A stretch of DNA of 64,000 nucleotides from Candidatus Poribacteria bacterium (GTDB lineage Bacteria > Poribacteria > WGA-4E > WGA-3G): contig OY282374.1 of assembly GCA_958295815.1 (NCBI GenBank), positions 888,856 through 952,855 on the forward strand, read 5' to 3'. Below, in pieces: positions 16,344 through 25,242 of the stretch. The notes under the pieces were generated by a model. That model was not told where the DNA came from and made no database searches. It worked only from the letters and a program-made list of their open reading frames with translations. The position numbers and the translations under genes were made by a program. How positions within the stretch are numbered: the first letter of the stretch is position 1; every line of letters starts with the position of its first letter.

Positions 16344-17093
16344 CTAAACGACAGGTTTCCGGTTTGCCACATAAGGTGGCTCAAGCATTAACTTCTGATC
16401 CTCGTCTGACATCAGATTACGGAGTTCGTCGTCGTATCTGCCTTGCCCCCATGAGGCATGACCTGGCGAATACTTGAACAGAATTGAACGGCGTTGATGG
16501 GAGGCTGTCCAAGGCAGAGTGCCGTGGGTTAACGCCTCTGTAAAGATAACGACGTCTCCTGCCTTCTGATGCACCGGTGCCATACAAGTTTTGTTATCTT
16601 TCACCGGTCGGAACTGTGATGGACAGGGATAGTTGCTTTTATGGCTGCCTGGAATACAACAGAAACCTCCGTGTTCTGGAAGCATATCGGTTAGTGCCCA
16701 AGATGCAACGGTTAAACCGTTGTACATCCTATCGTTCCGGAAAACGTAGTATTGTGCTGGATCGTATGGTGTTCCGCCACCGTGGAGGGTTCCGCCTGGG
16801 TTACCATTTATCATCAAGATACCGTAGACGTGATCAAGCCGGAATTTTGGACCGACTATCTCTGCTAAAAATGGCATGATGTGCGGATGGTTGAGGAGTT
16901 TACGAAACGCGTCGTTTTCCCAGTTCAAGAATCCACCGAACCGCTGTGAATGGACGTCATCGTCTACTGGATTTGCATATTCTTGTGCGTCAATAAGGGC
17001 ATTCAGTTCAGCGAGTTCGTCTGTTTCCAAGACGCCTTCGATGTTGATATACCCCCACAGGTCGAATAGGTATTTATCTTCAGCGTTCATCAA
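16344..17093 (-). CDS. PhyH-like dioxygenase with HGG in place of the H-x-D motif
   Basis: 249 residues. N-terminal YLFDLWGYINIEGVLETDELAELNALID and the core blocks (RMYNGLTVASWALTDMLPEHGGFCCIPGSHKSNYPCP) are clearly PhyH-like. The first iron motif reads GGTLHGGGTP (about residues 98-107), so the usual acidic ligand two residues after His is Gly. The distal His is in FTEALTHGTLPW (about 196) and the Arg in HQRRSILFKY (about 207). Either another acid completes the site or the iron has an open position as in iron halogenases. It belongs to a large subfamily seen in polysaccharide-degrading bacteria. It is downstream of the NIPSNAP gene by 28 bp. Confidence 0.8.
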   Translation of the reverse strand: MMNAEDKYLFDLWGYINIEGVLETDELAELNALIDAQEYANPVDDDVHSQRFGGFLNWENDAFRKLLNHPHIMPFLAEIVGPKFRLDHVYGILMINGNPGGTLHGGGTPYDPAQYYVFRNDRMYNGLTVASWALTDMLPEHGGFCCIPGSHKSNYPCPSQFRPVKDNKTCMAPVHQKAGDVVIFTEALTHGTLPWTASHQRRSILFKYSPGHASWGQGRYDDELRNLMSDEDQKLMLEPPYVANRKPVV

Positions 17094-17121
17094 GCACCTC
17101 CGTTATGGAGAAAACTTTTTC

Positions 17122-17445
17122 TTATTGATGTGCCGAGCGCGAGGTAGGTTCAAGCCGTGTGACAAGGATTTGTTCTCTGTCGATAAGTTCACCAACGCGC
17201 TGTGAGATTTCGTTTTTCCACCTGTCATCCTCGTAGACGGCTGCGTAAAGTTCCTCGCGCTGCGCTTCACTCTCGAACCGCCGAATCCAGACGTAAAGAT
17301 CGTCCTCTTCTTCGCCGATGAAACTACCAATTACAACCATTCCTTTAGAAATTTGGAATGGCAAGACCGTTTCTTCCATATATTTTACCCAATTTTCACG
17401 TTGACCGGGTTGCGTTCTGTATTGTCGTAATTCAAAAAAAGCCAT
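17122..17445 (-). CDS. NIPSNAP family protein
   Basis: 107 residues, a dimeric alpha/beta-barrel protein. The start FFELRQYRTQPGQRENWVKYMEE and the middle IGSFIGEEEDDLYVWIRRFES are the hallmark blocks of NIPSNAP proteins; RFESEAQREELYAAVYEDDRWK follows. Function is unknown in bacteria; homologues are often near dioxygenases and hydrolases, as here beside PhyH. It precedes the PhyH gene on the same strand and is probably co-transcribed with it. The ribosome site AGGGAGGC is just upstream of the ATG. Confidence 0.8.
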   Translation of the reverse strand: MAFFELRQYRTQPGQRENWVKYMEETVLPFQISKGMVVIGSFIGEEEDDLYVWIRRFESEAQREELYAAVYEDDRWKNEISQRVGELIDREQILVTRLEPTSRSAHQ

Positions 17446-17523
17446 AAAAGCCTCCCTATTGAGGAAAGTTTAATACTTGTTAGATTTATCGGTTGCAAAA
17501 TCTTGGTCGAAACCGTTTTTACG

Positions 17524-20500
17524 CTATGTGCGGTTGTAACCGTAGCCTTTACCTGTGATTTCAAAAAGAGCTGCCGCTGCTTGGAAATGAATCTCTGCAT
17601 CTTGGTCTTCGAGGATCAATTCCAACAGTGTGATCGCATTCGCATTTTTAGCATCACCAAGAGCCTTGATTGCATCAAGACGGAAGCCTCTTGTAATTTG
17701 GGCTTCATGAAGTGCTCTTAGTTTTTCCACCAATGCATTTACCGCTTTGTCAGTTCCGATGTTGCCCAATGCCCTTGACGCGTCACGTCGGATTTCGACG
17801 TGATTGTCGTCGTTGTTCATCACTTCAATGAGTGCGTCGGTTGTTGTTTCATCTGCGAGTTCATTGAGTCCTTGTGTAGCAGCGCGTCGAGCGTCCTTGT
17901 CGGTTTCGGTTTCACCTTTCATTATCTGAACGAGTTCTGGAATGAGTTCCCGAATTCCGGCTTGCCCGATGGCGAGTGCTGTGGCTTTTCGGATGTCGAT
18001 ATCCGGATCAGCGAGGCGTTGTTTGAGCTGTGAGGTGTCCAAAGTAGCATCGGCTGTCTTACACCTACCTAAAGCGACCATCGCTGCATTTCTCACTTGG
18101 TGGTTTTCCCATTCATCTGCTGTACGAGCCGCCATTTTAGGGGCAACGAACGCTGGTAAGTCCAATTTTTTGGCGGCGTTGACGAAGGCTTCCCAACTCC
18201 AATTTCGTTTTAGGTCATCCGCACCGATGGCTTTCCTGTTTGCAGCGTCCTCAAGTGCCACGATATATTCGGTATCGTCAACGAGTTGTTTGCCAATTGC
18301 TTCAGCGGCACGCGATCCACCGATTTCGCCGAGGGCTATTGCAGCTTTTGTCCGGGCGGAAGCGTTAGCTAACGCATTTGTGCTGGTATCCAAGATGATT
18401 CGTTTATCTTCAAGAATAGCGATGAGTTTGGGAATAGCCGTTTCACTTTCGAGTTTTCCGAGTGCAATGATAGCGTTTTTTGCAATATCTCCTACACGGA
18501 TGTCTAAGGCGCGAATCAGGACGGACTCAGCGGTTGTGTCTCCGATATTACCAAGAGCAGTAGTGGCTACAGCGCGCACGTCGTCTGGTTCTAACGGGTT
18601 TACAACAATTTCGCTTAGTTTCGCGACTGCTTTTCTGTCCTTGAGGTTTCCTAAGGCTGCTGCAGCATGCAATCGTACCTCGGCATTTTCATCGTTGAGT
18701 GCGGTCAAGAGTGATGTGGCGGCGCGTTCATCTTTGAGTCCAGCGAGCGCGCTGGCAGCACCGGCGCGTATGGATTTCATTTCATCGCCGTTTTCAAGAA
18801 TCGCAATTAATGGATCGACTGCACGCCGTTCTTTAAAACCACCGAGTGAGTTTGTTGCGCGTTTACGGACAACGTAGCTGGAATGTTTGAGTTCTGCGAG
18901 CATTGCGTCAAGAGCGGGTTTTTTATGAATTGCGCCGAGAACATGCACAAGTGCCCATCTCACCCACTCATCATCAGCAGATTTGAGGGCATCAAGGGCG
19001 AATTCAGAAGTCGCTAAATTTCCGTCTTTAATTAATGCCACAATGACTTCGTTTTGCACAGCGCTGACTTCGTATCCGTCATCAAAATTTCCTAAGCCCT
19101 TCTTCACAATATCGACGAGTCCTTTATCTCCGGCTTGAATTTCTCGGAGTGCCTTCGCTGCTTCAAAGCGCGTTGTCTCGTACTTATCATTTTTCAGGAC
19201 ATCTATGAGTGGGGCAACAACTTTTGGTCCTTTAATTTTCCCCAAAGCAATGGCTGCCTCTTGCCGAACGACGCCCTGTTTGTCTTTTTTCAGTGCGGTA
19301 ACAAGGGCGGCGATTGCGGGATCACCCTGGACTTCACCGAGTGCCCATGCTGCACTTTGTCGCACTGTGGCGCGTCCATCGTCCTCAAGTGCGAGTGCTA
19401 ACGGTTCTACAACAGTATCCCCTTTAATGACTCCGAGTGCACGGGCGACTTCACTACGAACCAAGCTAGGAATCGGTTTGAGTTCACCCCATGTACGATA
19501 ATTTGTTTGCGGATAATCGGCTGTCCACTGAATCTGGAAGGTATTGACTTGTGTTCGAAGTGCGTCAAGGGTTTTATACTCGCGTTTCATGTGCCTCTGG
19601 AAATCTGAAATTTCGTCAAATTGTGTAGAGAGAACCCATAGCAAGACGGGAACAGTTTCTGGTGCTTTTATACGACTCAGGACTTTGACGGCGTTAGCAC
19701 GGAGTACTGGGCTGGTTTCATCGCTGAACACGAGCAGGAGCATTGGCTGGACTGCTTCTTCCGGCTTGAGTCGCCAGAGAGCTGTAAGAGCCGCCAGACG
19801 TAAAGTTTCACGCATCTGCTTATCCATTGCGATGATAAGCAATTTTTGAACAGCCTCTTCTGTGGACACGTCAATTTTTCCGAGAGCCTCTGCTGCATTG
19901 GTAGCTGTCGTGTCGTCATAAGAGAGCGCGTTGGTGAGCGCAATGACTGCGCTGTTGTTTTCGCCACGCGCTCGCATGTTGCCGAGTCCTGTCGCTGCAA
20001 ATGCCTTCACCTCTTTATACGAGTCTGTATTTAATGCTTCGATGAGTGGGAGTATTGCGCGCCGGTCCCCAATCTGTCCGAGTGCATCTGCGACCTGCAC
20101 TCTAATTTCATCTGAAGCATTTTTGAGTGCGTTAATCAGAGATGGAACAGCCACACCACGCATTTCGACGAGTGCTGCGAGTGCGTCTACTTGTAATTCT
20201 TCATTTGCTAACTCTTCTATCAGAGGTTTTACACCTTCCTCCGATTTAAGCAGTCCGAGTGCCTTGATTGCGGCTGATTGTGTGCCGATTCGGTATTTTT
20301 TCATCCACAAATTGTCAATGTAAGCACTCGCGATATATTGGTATTCAGTGGTGAAGCCGGTATCTTCGTCGGGAATAAGGTTCCGCGCTTTGGTGTTCAG
20401 CACTTCAAGTAGTGGGGCAATCGCAGGTTCGCCTATACGGTTGAGGGCATCTATGGATGTATCTTTGACATAGGTGTTTGGATCGGCGAGGAGTCTGATA

Positions 20501-21381
20501 AGATCAGGAACGGCGGTTTGTGCTTGGATAGCTCCGATGAGTTTTGCGGCGTGCATTCGGACCTGTGCGCTGTTATTTTTAAGTGCGAGTTGTAGTCCGG
20601 TTACAATGGCTGCGCCGTCAGGAAGAACCGTTCTTAATTGTTCAAGTGCGACAATTGCTCTATATGCGACCTCTGGTGCACTATCAGTCTTGGCAAGGAC
20701 ATCTTCAAAGACTGGTATCAGTTCAGGTTTACGCATAACACCGAGAGAACGTACCGCCTCTTTTTGTATGGCTGTATCTGAGTGATGCGTTGCCTGCTGC
20801 AGCAAGCCAACAACAGGGTCTCCTTGTCCGAGTTTTGTGATGAGATCGCTAGCAGCAGCACGTGCATTAGGTTGGTAGCACTTTTTCGCGGCTAACAGTG
20901 CTGGGACGACAGCACTATCAGCACGTGTTACGAGTTCGGATAGCAATTCTGGGTGTTTCTCGGCTGCCTCAGCAAGTGACAGAGCGAAAAGACCAGAGAT
21001 GGAGTTCTGTGAGCGTGTAAGCCTTTCTTGCTGATCGAGGTCATCAGAGTCTGGGTCTTCCAGCAATGTGATGGTATGGATGTCAGCGGCTAATGTTTCC
21101 AGATACGCATTTGACTGTGCAATGGCTTGGTGCCAACTGTTTGCATCGGTGCGTGTCCTATTTTGCAAGAAAGCACTCAAATGTTTTGCTTCTTGATTGC
21201 CAGCGTCTGTTTTTTGAACGGCTGTTTGTGCGGCGGCATAATCCCCGCTAACAATAGCGGCTCGCGCTTCAATAATGTTCTTGTTTTCTTTTTCACCACA
21301 CCCAGTCAGGAGGGTAATAGCGACGGTAAACATGAGAATGAGGCTTATCTGCCACGGCAAATGTGCAAGGGGTTGTTTCAT
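17524..21381 (-). CDS. Large HEAT-repeat lipoprotein
   Basis: 1285 residues. The signal peptide ends in LLTGC with the acylated Cys at 28, so the protein is membrane-anchored. Almost all of the mature chain is HEAT/PBS-lyase-type repeats of about 31 residues, with units such as VRMHAAKLIGAIQAQTAVPDL, VRQEAAIALGKIKGPKVVAPL and VRLHAAAALGNLKDRKAVAKL. It would form a long solenoid, a likely scaffold for protein contacts at the cell envelope. No enzymatic domain is seen. A low-repeat stretch lies around residues 600-640 (FDEISDFQRHMKREYK). It stands alone, with ribosome site AGAGAGGAAA before the ATG. Confidence 0.88.
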   Translation of the reverse strand: MKQPLAHLPWQISLILMFTVAITLLTGCGEKENKNIIEARAAIVSGDYAAAQTAVQKTDAGNQEAKHLSAFLQNRTRTDANSWHQAIAQSNAYLETLAADIHTITLLEDPDSDDLDQQERLTRSQNSISGLFALSLAEAAEKHPELLSELVTRADSAVVPALLAAKKCYQPNARAAASDLITKLGQGDPVVGLLQQATHHSDTAIQKEAVRSLGVMRKPELIPVFEDVLAKTDSAPEVAYRAIVALEQLRTVLPDGAAIVTGLQLALKNNSAQVRMHAAKLIGAIQAQTAVPDLIRLLADPNTYVKDTSIDALNRIGEPAIAPLLEVLNTKARNLIPDEDTGFTTEYQYIASAYIDNLWMKKYRIGTQSAAIKALGLLKSEEGVKPLIEELANEELQVDALAALVEMRGVAVPSLINALKNASDEIRVQVADALGQIGDRRAILPLIEALNTDSYKEVKAFAATGLGNMRARGENNSAVIALTNALSYDDTTATNAAEALGKIDVSTEEAVQKLLIIAMDKQMRETLRLAALTALWRLKPEEAVQPMLLLVFSDETSPVLRANAVKVLSRIKAPETVPVLLWVLSTQFDEISDFQRHMKREYKTLDALRTQVNTFQIQWTADYPQTNYRTWGELKPIPSLVRSEVARALGVIKGDTVVEPLALALEDDGRATVRQSAAWALGEVQGDPAIAALVTALKKDKQGVVRQEAAIALGKIKGPKVVAPLIDVLKNDKYETTRFEAAKALREIQAGDKGLVDIVKKGLGNFDDGYEVSAVQNEVIVALIKDGNLATSEFALDALKSADDEWVRWALVHVLGAIHKKPALDAMLAELKHSSYVVRKRATNSLGGFKERRAVDPLIAILENGDEMKSIRAGAASALAGLKDERAATSLLTALNDENAEVRLHAAAALGNLKDRKAVAKLSEIVVNPLEPDDVRAVATTALGNIGDTTAESVLIRALDIRVGDIAKNAIIALGKLESETAIPKLIAILEDKRIILDTSTNALANASARTKAAIALGEIGGSRAAEAIGKQLVDDTEYIVALEDAANRKAIGADDLKRNWSWEAFVNAAKKLDLPAFVAPKMAARTADEWENHQVRNAAMVALGRCKTADATLDTSQLKQRLADPDIDIRKATALAIGQAGIRELIPELVQIMKGETETDKDARRAATQGLNELADETTTDALIEVMNNDDNHVEIRRDASRALGNIGTDKAVNALVEKLRALHEAQITRGFRLDAIKALGDAKNANAITLLELILEDQDAEIHFQAAAALFEITGKGYGYNRT

Positions 21382-21472
21382 GTTTTTTCCTCTCTTTAGT
21401 CTATCCGTAACTTATGAGCTGCGTTCTGTCGTTTTAAGGACTGTTCCTTTTCTCGAACTGCATTCGCTTATG

Positions 21473-24400
21473 TCACTTCCCAGCAATAACGAGTTTCGTG
21501 AGGTCTGCGACGGCATAAATATTTTGCCCTATTCGGTTCAGCAAAGCCAGTCGATTTGTGCGCATTGCGGGTTCTTTCGCCATAACCAGCACTTCATCGA
21601 AGAATGTGTCTATTGCTGGTTGTAAAGCGGCAAGTTGTGTTAGAAGTTTAGCGTAGTCGCGTTCCTGAATGCTTTGTTTGAAGTTTGGTTCGGACTCGGT
21701 AATACAGGCATACAATTGTTTTTCAGCATCATCCTGCAGAAGTGCGGTATCTACAGTCTCAGGCGCATTCTCTGGTAAGATTCTCAGTACCCGATTAAGT
21801 GCATTATATATTTCCTCGAAATTTGATGTCAAGCGAAATTCTGCAAGCATGCTGGTACGTTTGAGAATATCAACGGTATCAACGTCCCCGACCGCCAAGA
21901 CAGCGTCGGCAAGATCAGGAGTATATTGCTGTGTCTGCAGCAAGATGACGCGTAGCCGTTCTTTGATGAAATTGAGGACACTCGTCTGCGTATCGTCGGC
22001 TAATTCTACTGTATACAGGGAACGCGCCTTTTCTACAACACTATCTAAAGAGAGCGGGAGCTGCCGGTCTTGAAGAATGCGGATTGTACCGAGCGCATGT
22101 CGCCGTAACGAATACGGGTCTTGTGAACCTGTCGGACGTTCTTCTATCCCAAAATATCCAACGATCGTGTCGATTTTATCAGCGATAGCAACAATTGCAC
22201 CGACTTCGCTTTCGGGCAGCGGTGTGTCTGCACCAAGCGGTTGGTAATGTTCAGCGATAGCGGTGGCAACGGGTCCAACTTCTCCGGAGTTTTGGGCATA
22301 ATGTCTGCCGGTAACGCCTTGCAGTGATGGGAATTCGATGACCATTTGGGTCGTCAAATCTGCCTTACATAGCCAAGCTGCACGTTCTGCGTGACAGACA
22401 GTCGTTTCTGCAAGCTGCAGTTCCGTGCCGATAAACGCAACGAGTGCCTTAAGCCGTTCTGCTTTTTCCAAGAGTGAACCGAGTTTTGCGTGAAAGACAA
22501 CCGCGCCTAAACGTTCAACTTTATCGGCGAGACTGGTTTTTTGGTCCTCACTATAGAAAAATTCGGCATCGTTGAGTCTTGCGTGAAGGACGCGTTCATT
22601 TCCATGCCGAACGCCGTCAATATTGCCGTCCGTCCCGTTGGAAATCGTAGTGAATTTTGCGGCGAGTGCAGTCTCGTCTTTCCACATCGGGAAATAGCGT
22701 TGATGCTTCTTCATCGCCGTAATTAGCACCTCAGGCGGTATTTCCAAATGTGATTCACTAAAGTTGCCAACGATCGGTTGTGGATTCTCTACGAGATAGT
22801 TCACTTCGTCGAGCAGTTCGTCGTCGAATTTTGGGAGGCAACCCTCTGCTGCTAAAATAGATGCCACCTGTTTTTTAATTGCCTCGCGCCGCTCCTTTGG
22901 ACAGACAATCACACCTGCATTACGTAATTTCTCCTCGTAGGTATCTAAATTTGCCGATGCCAAAGTTATCGGTTCTGGATGCAAGGATCTGTGCCCGTAG
23001 GTTACCCGACCTGCGTGTGCGTCGCCGTAAGCGCAGTTAACAACTTCGTCCCCTAATAGTGCGACAAGCCACCGTATAGGACGCGCAAAGCGTGCGAAGG
23101 CGCGTGGTTCTTCAGATTTCATTTCCCAGCGCATAGTCTTCGGAAAGCGAAGGGCTTCGATCCATTCGGGCAGGAGCGTTTGTAACACCTCTTGTGTCGG
23201 TTCACCTGTTTCAAGTTTGGAAGCGGCGACGTATTCTCCACGTTCGGTTTCAACGATGCGGAGTGCTGTGAGTTCGACACCCTGTGTCTTTGCGAAACCG
23301 ATAGCGGCTTTTGTCGGTTCACCGTTCTTGTCATAAGCGACGCGTTTTGGTGGTCCGACGACCTCTGTTTCTTGGCTTTCTTGGAATGTTTTTATTTCTT
23401 TGATACCAAGTGTGATACGACGCGGTGTACCGAATGTTTCAATCTCGCCGAACGGGATTCTGTGAGTGGTAAGGGAGTCGGTTGCGATTTTGCGCAGTTG
23501 ATCAAGAACAGGGGGAACATAACTCGCCGGTATTTCTTCAGTGCCGATTTCAAAAAGGAGATCTGCGGTTTCTTGCGTAACGTTCTCAGATTTTTGTGTT
23601 TCAGAAGAGTCGGGATTACAAATCCCTCCTACCGAAGCCCATTTTCCGAGAAGAGGATGCTCCATCTCTTCGCGCTGTTTGACATACGCCCGTGCGATCC
23701 GTTGTGCGAGTCGCCGTACGCGTTCAATGTAGCTTACTCGTTCTGTGACGCTGATGACACCGCGGGCATCCAGCATATTGAAGGTGTGTGAACATTTCAA
23801 GACGTGGTCGGTCGCAGGAAGAACGAGTCCAGCATCTAAACATGCGTGGGTTTCTTTCTCGTAGGTGCTGAATAGGTCAAAAAGCATCTCTACATTTGCA
23901 TGCTCAAAATTGTAAGTGGAGTATTCCACTTCGCTTTGCCGATGGATGTCGCCGTAGTTAAGATGTTCATTCCAGCGGATATCGAAAAAGTTATCGACAT
24001 CTTGCAAGCAGAGTGCGATGCGTTCAAGCCCGTAGGTAATCTCGGCACAAATGGGGTCGAGATCGATGCTCCCCATCTGCTGGAAGTAGGTGAATTGGGT
24101 GACTTCTGCACCGTTCCACCAGACTTCCCAACCGAGTCCGGAAGCACCGAGAGTTGGTGATTCCCAGTCGTCTTCCACAAATCGGATGTCGTTCTTGCGG
24201 GGAGAGATACCGAGGCTATAGAGGCTCTCAAGGTAGAGGGGTAAAACGTTCTCAGGTGCTGGTTTGAGGATCACCTGATACTGATAGTATGCCCCAAGAC
24301 GAAAGGGATTTTCGGCGTATCTGCCGTCGGTTGGGCGACGAACAGGTTCTACATAAGCCACTTGCCACGGTTCTGGACCGAGGCATCTCAGAAAGGTTGC

Positions 24401-24508
24401 GGGGTTAAATGTTCCTGCACCGACTTCGATATCACACGGTTGTTGGATAATGCATCCATGATCTGCCCAGAATTTTTCTAACGCTAAAATTATTTCTTGA
24501 AGAGTCAT
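21473..24508 (-). CDS. glyQS: Glycyl-tRNA synthetase, fused alpha and beta chains
   Basis: 1011 residues from ATG 24508 ([19 protein letters not shown]); the minus-strand promoter at 24558-24586 rules out the longer open frame. Residues 1-288 are the alpha chain ([59 protein letters not shown]). From about residue 310 the beta chain begins ([18 protein letters not shown]) and includes FPKTMRW and an HD-like region, ending in the anticodon-binding domain ([22 protein letters not shown]). The enzyme charges tRNA-Gly. Alpha-beta fusions are known in chlamydiae and plastids. Unusually, residues 291-300 of the linker are encoded by an interspersed repeat. Confidence 0.95.
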   Translation of the reverse strand: MTLQEIILALEKFWADHGCIIQQPCDIEVGAGTFNPATFLRCLGPEPWQVAYVEPVRRPTDGRYAENPFRLGAYYQYQVILKPAPENVLPLYLESLYSLGISPRKNDIRFVEDDWESPTLGASGLGWEVWWNGAEVTQFTYFQQMGSIDLDPICAEITYGLERIALCLQDVDNFFDIRWNEHLNYGDIHRQSEVEYSTYNFEHANVEMLFDLFSTYEKETHACLDAGLVLPATDHVLKCSHTFNMLDARGVISVTERVSYIERVRRLAQRIARAYVKQREEMEHPLLGKWASVGGICNPDSSETQKSENVTQETADLLFEIGTEEIPASYVPPVLDQLRKIATDSLTTHRIPFGEIETFGTPRRITLGIKEIKTFQESQETEVVGPPKRVAYDKNGEPTKAAIGFAKTQGVELTALRIVETERGEYVAASKLETGEPTQEVLQTLLPEWIEALRFPKTMRWEMKSEEPRAFARFARPIRWLVALLGDEVVNCAYGDAHAGRVTYGHRSLHPEPITLASANLDTYEEKLRNAGVIVCPKERREAIKKQVASILAAEGCLPKFDDELLDEVNYLVENPQPIVGNFSESHLEIPPEVLITAMKKHQRYFPMWKDETALAAKFTTISNGTDGNIDGVRHGNERVLHARLNDAEFFYSEDQKTSLADKVERLGAVVFHAKLGSLLEKAERLKALVAFIGTELQLAETTVCHAERAAWLCKADLTTQMVIEFPSLQGVTGRHYAQNSGEVGPVATAIAEHYQPLGADTPLPESEVGAIVAIADKIDTIVGYFGIEERPTGSQDPYSLRRHALGTIRILQDRQLPLSLDSVVEKARSLYTVELADDTQTSVLNFIKERLRVILLQTQQYTPDLADAVLAVGDVDTVDILKRTSMLAEFRLTSNFEEIYNALNRVLRILPENAPETVDTALLQDDAEKQLYACITESEPNFKQSIQERDYAKLLTQLAALQPAIDTFFDEVLVMAKEPAMRTNRLALLNRIGQNIYAVADLTKLVIAGK
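23610..23636. repeat. Interspersed repeat copy C, in frame inside glyQS
   Basis: CGGGATTACAAATCCCTCCT plus ACCGAA matches the family at 12441 and 16251. It is read on the minus strand as [10 protein letters not shown] at the junction between the GlyQ and GlyS parts. GGGATT pairs with AATCCC. Confidence 0.65.
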
Positions 24509-24557
24509 ATTTGTTTTTTCTTTGCACGCTCCATTTTGAATTGATTGATGCACATTT

Positions 24558-24586
24558 ATTGTAACATAACAGGTTTCTTTAAGCAA
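24558..24586 (-). promoter_or_regulatory. Promoter of glyQS
   Basis: On the minus strand TTGCTT (24586-24581), 17-bp spacer and TACAAT (24563-24558). Transcription would begin near 24551, some 43 nt before the ATG at 24508. This supports the shorter start for glyQS. Confidence 0.6.
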
Positions 24587-24795
24587 CAGATTTTCAAGGG
24601 ATTAGGGTTATTTATAGTTTTGAATAATGACCCTAAAAATTACTTTTTACGGAACATACGTTTTTTCGGTCTTGTGACGCCAATTGCCATCTACCACGGA
24701 AAATACCCCGTGAAGCTTCCGTGAATTAGCAGTCAGCAGTTCCTCGTTATTTGGTATTTTTGGCTGGTTGGTTAGGAAGCCCGATGGGTGTTTAA

Positions 24796-24936
24796 TTTCA
24801 TAGTATTCATAGCAAAATGGGAAATGTGGGGAATTGGGAGAGAGGCTATGAACATAGGTAACGACAGGGTTTTGGGTGGTTTTGGAGAGGGGTTTGTGTG
24901 AAGGATGCTATGAAATTTGCTATGAAAATTTCATAG
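24796..24936. repeat. Cluster of six CTATGAA/TTCATAG heptamers
   Basis: TTCATAG at 24797-24803, 24806-24812 and 24930-24936; CTATGAA at 24846-24852, 24908-24914 and 24920-24926. The last two form a near-perfect palindrome CTATGAAAATTTCATAG at 24920-24936. The arrangement could be protein-binding sites or remains of a repeat. Confidence 0.55.
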
Positions 24937-24966
24937 TAACGTTGGTTAGGGATTGTCTGAATCGCG

Positions 24967-24997
24967 GATTACACAGATTACACAGATTACGCGGATT
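24967..24997. repeat. 9-bp tandem repeat (GATTACACA)
   Basis: GATTACACA at 24967-24975 and 24976-24984, then GATTACGCG and GATT. Short, three and a half units. A common type of intergenic simple repeat. Confidence 0.7.
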
Positions 24998-25030
24998 TTG
25001 TTGGTTTTGTGGTGGTGTGTCAGTGAATGT

Positions 25031-25150
25031 GCTACAGGACGCGCTATAGGACGCGCTATAGAACGCGCTATAGAACGCGCTATAGGACGCGCTATAGAAC
25101 GCGCTACAGGACGCGCTATAGAATGCGCTATAGAACGCGCTATAGATTGT
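25031..25150. repeat. 12-bp tandem repeat, ten units
   Basis: Ten consecutive units of GCTATAGAACGC or one- to three-base variants (GCTACAGGACGC, GCTATAGGACGC, GCTATAGAATGC, GCTATAGATTGT), exactly 120 bp. The unit length is a multiple of three, so one frame reads as a four-residue repeat (RAIE/RAIG), but no ribosome site or conserved context supports translation. Confidence 0.9.
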
Positions 25151-25242
25151 GCTGAGAAAGTGTCAGTGAAGTGTAGTAGTTTTTTGGTCTTTTACTTTTC
25201 AAAATAATGTGTTGTCTATTGGAGGAACCGCGGTTTATCGAA

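Larger units (their letters stand above)
24587..25242. other. Repeat-rich intergenic region, no convincing gene
   Basis: About 650 bp between glyQS and the sulfatase gene. It holds a hairpin CACGGAA/TTCCGTG (24695-24701, 24717-24723), six copies of the heptamer CTATGAA or its complement (24797-24936), a 9-bp tandem repeat (24967-24997) and a 12-bp tandem repeat (25031-25150). An open frame at 24953-25207 is produced by the repeats only. Confidence 0.7.

Noticed and set aside
17942..18877. 311-residue rightward frame opposite the HEAT gene
   Set aside because: Shadow of the Ala/Leu-rich HEAT codons on the complementary strand; no start signals.
23192..23791. 199-residue rightward frame opposite glyQS
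   Set aside because: Cys- and Phe-rich antisense shadow of a well-defined gene.
21473..24586. Longer glyQS start at 24586
   Set aside because: It would begin within or before the predicted -35 box; the family start MTLQE is at 24508.
24953..25207. 84-residue protein of RAIE-type repeats
   Set aside because: It is created by tandem repeats, has no ribosome site and no recognisable similarity; the composition is simply that of the repeat.
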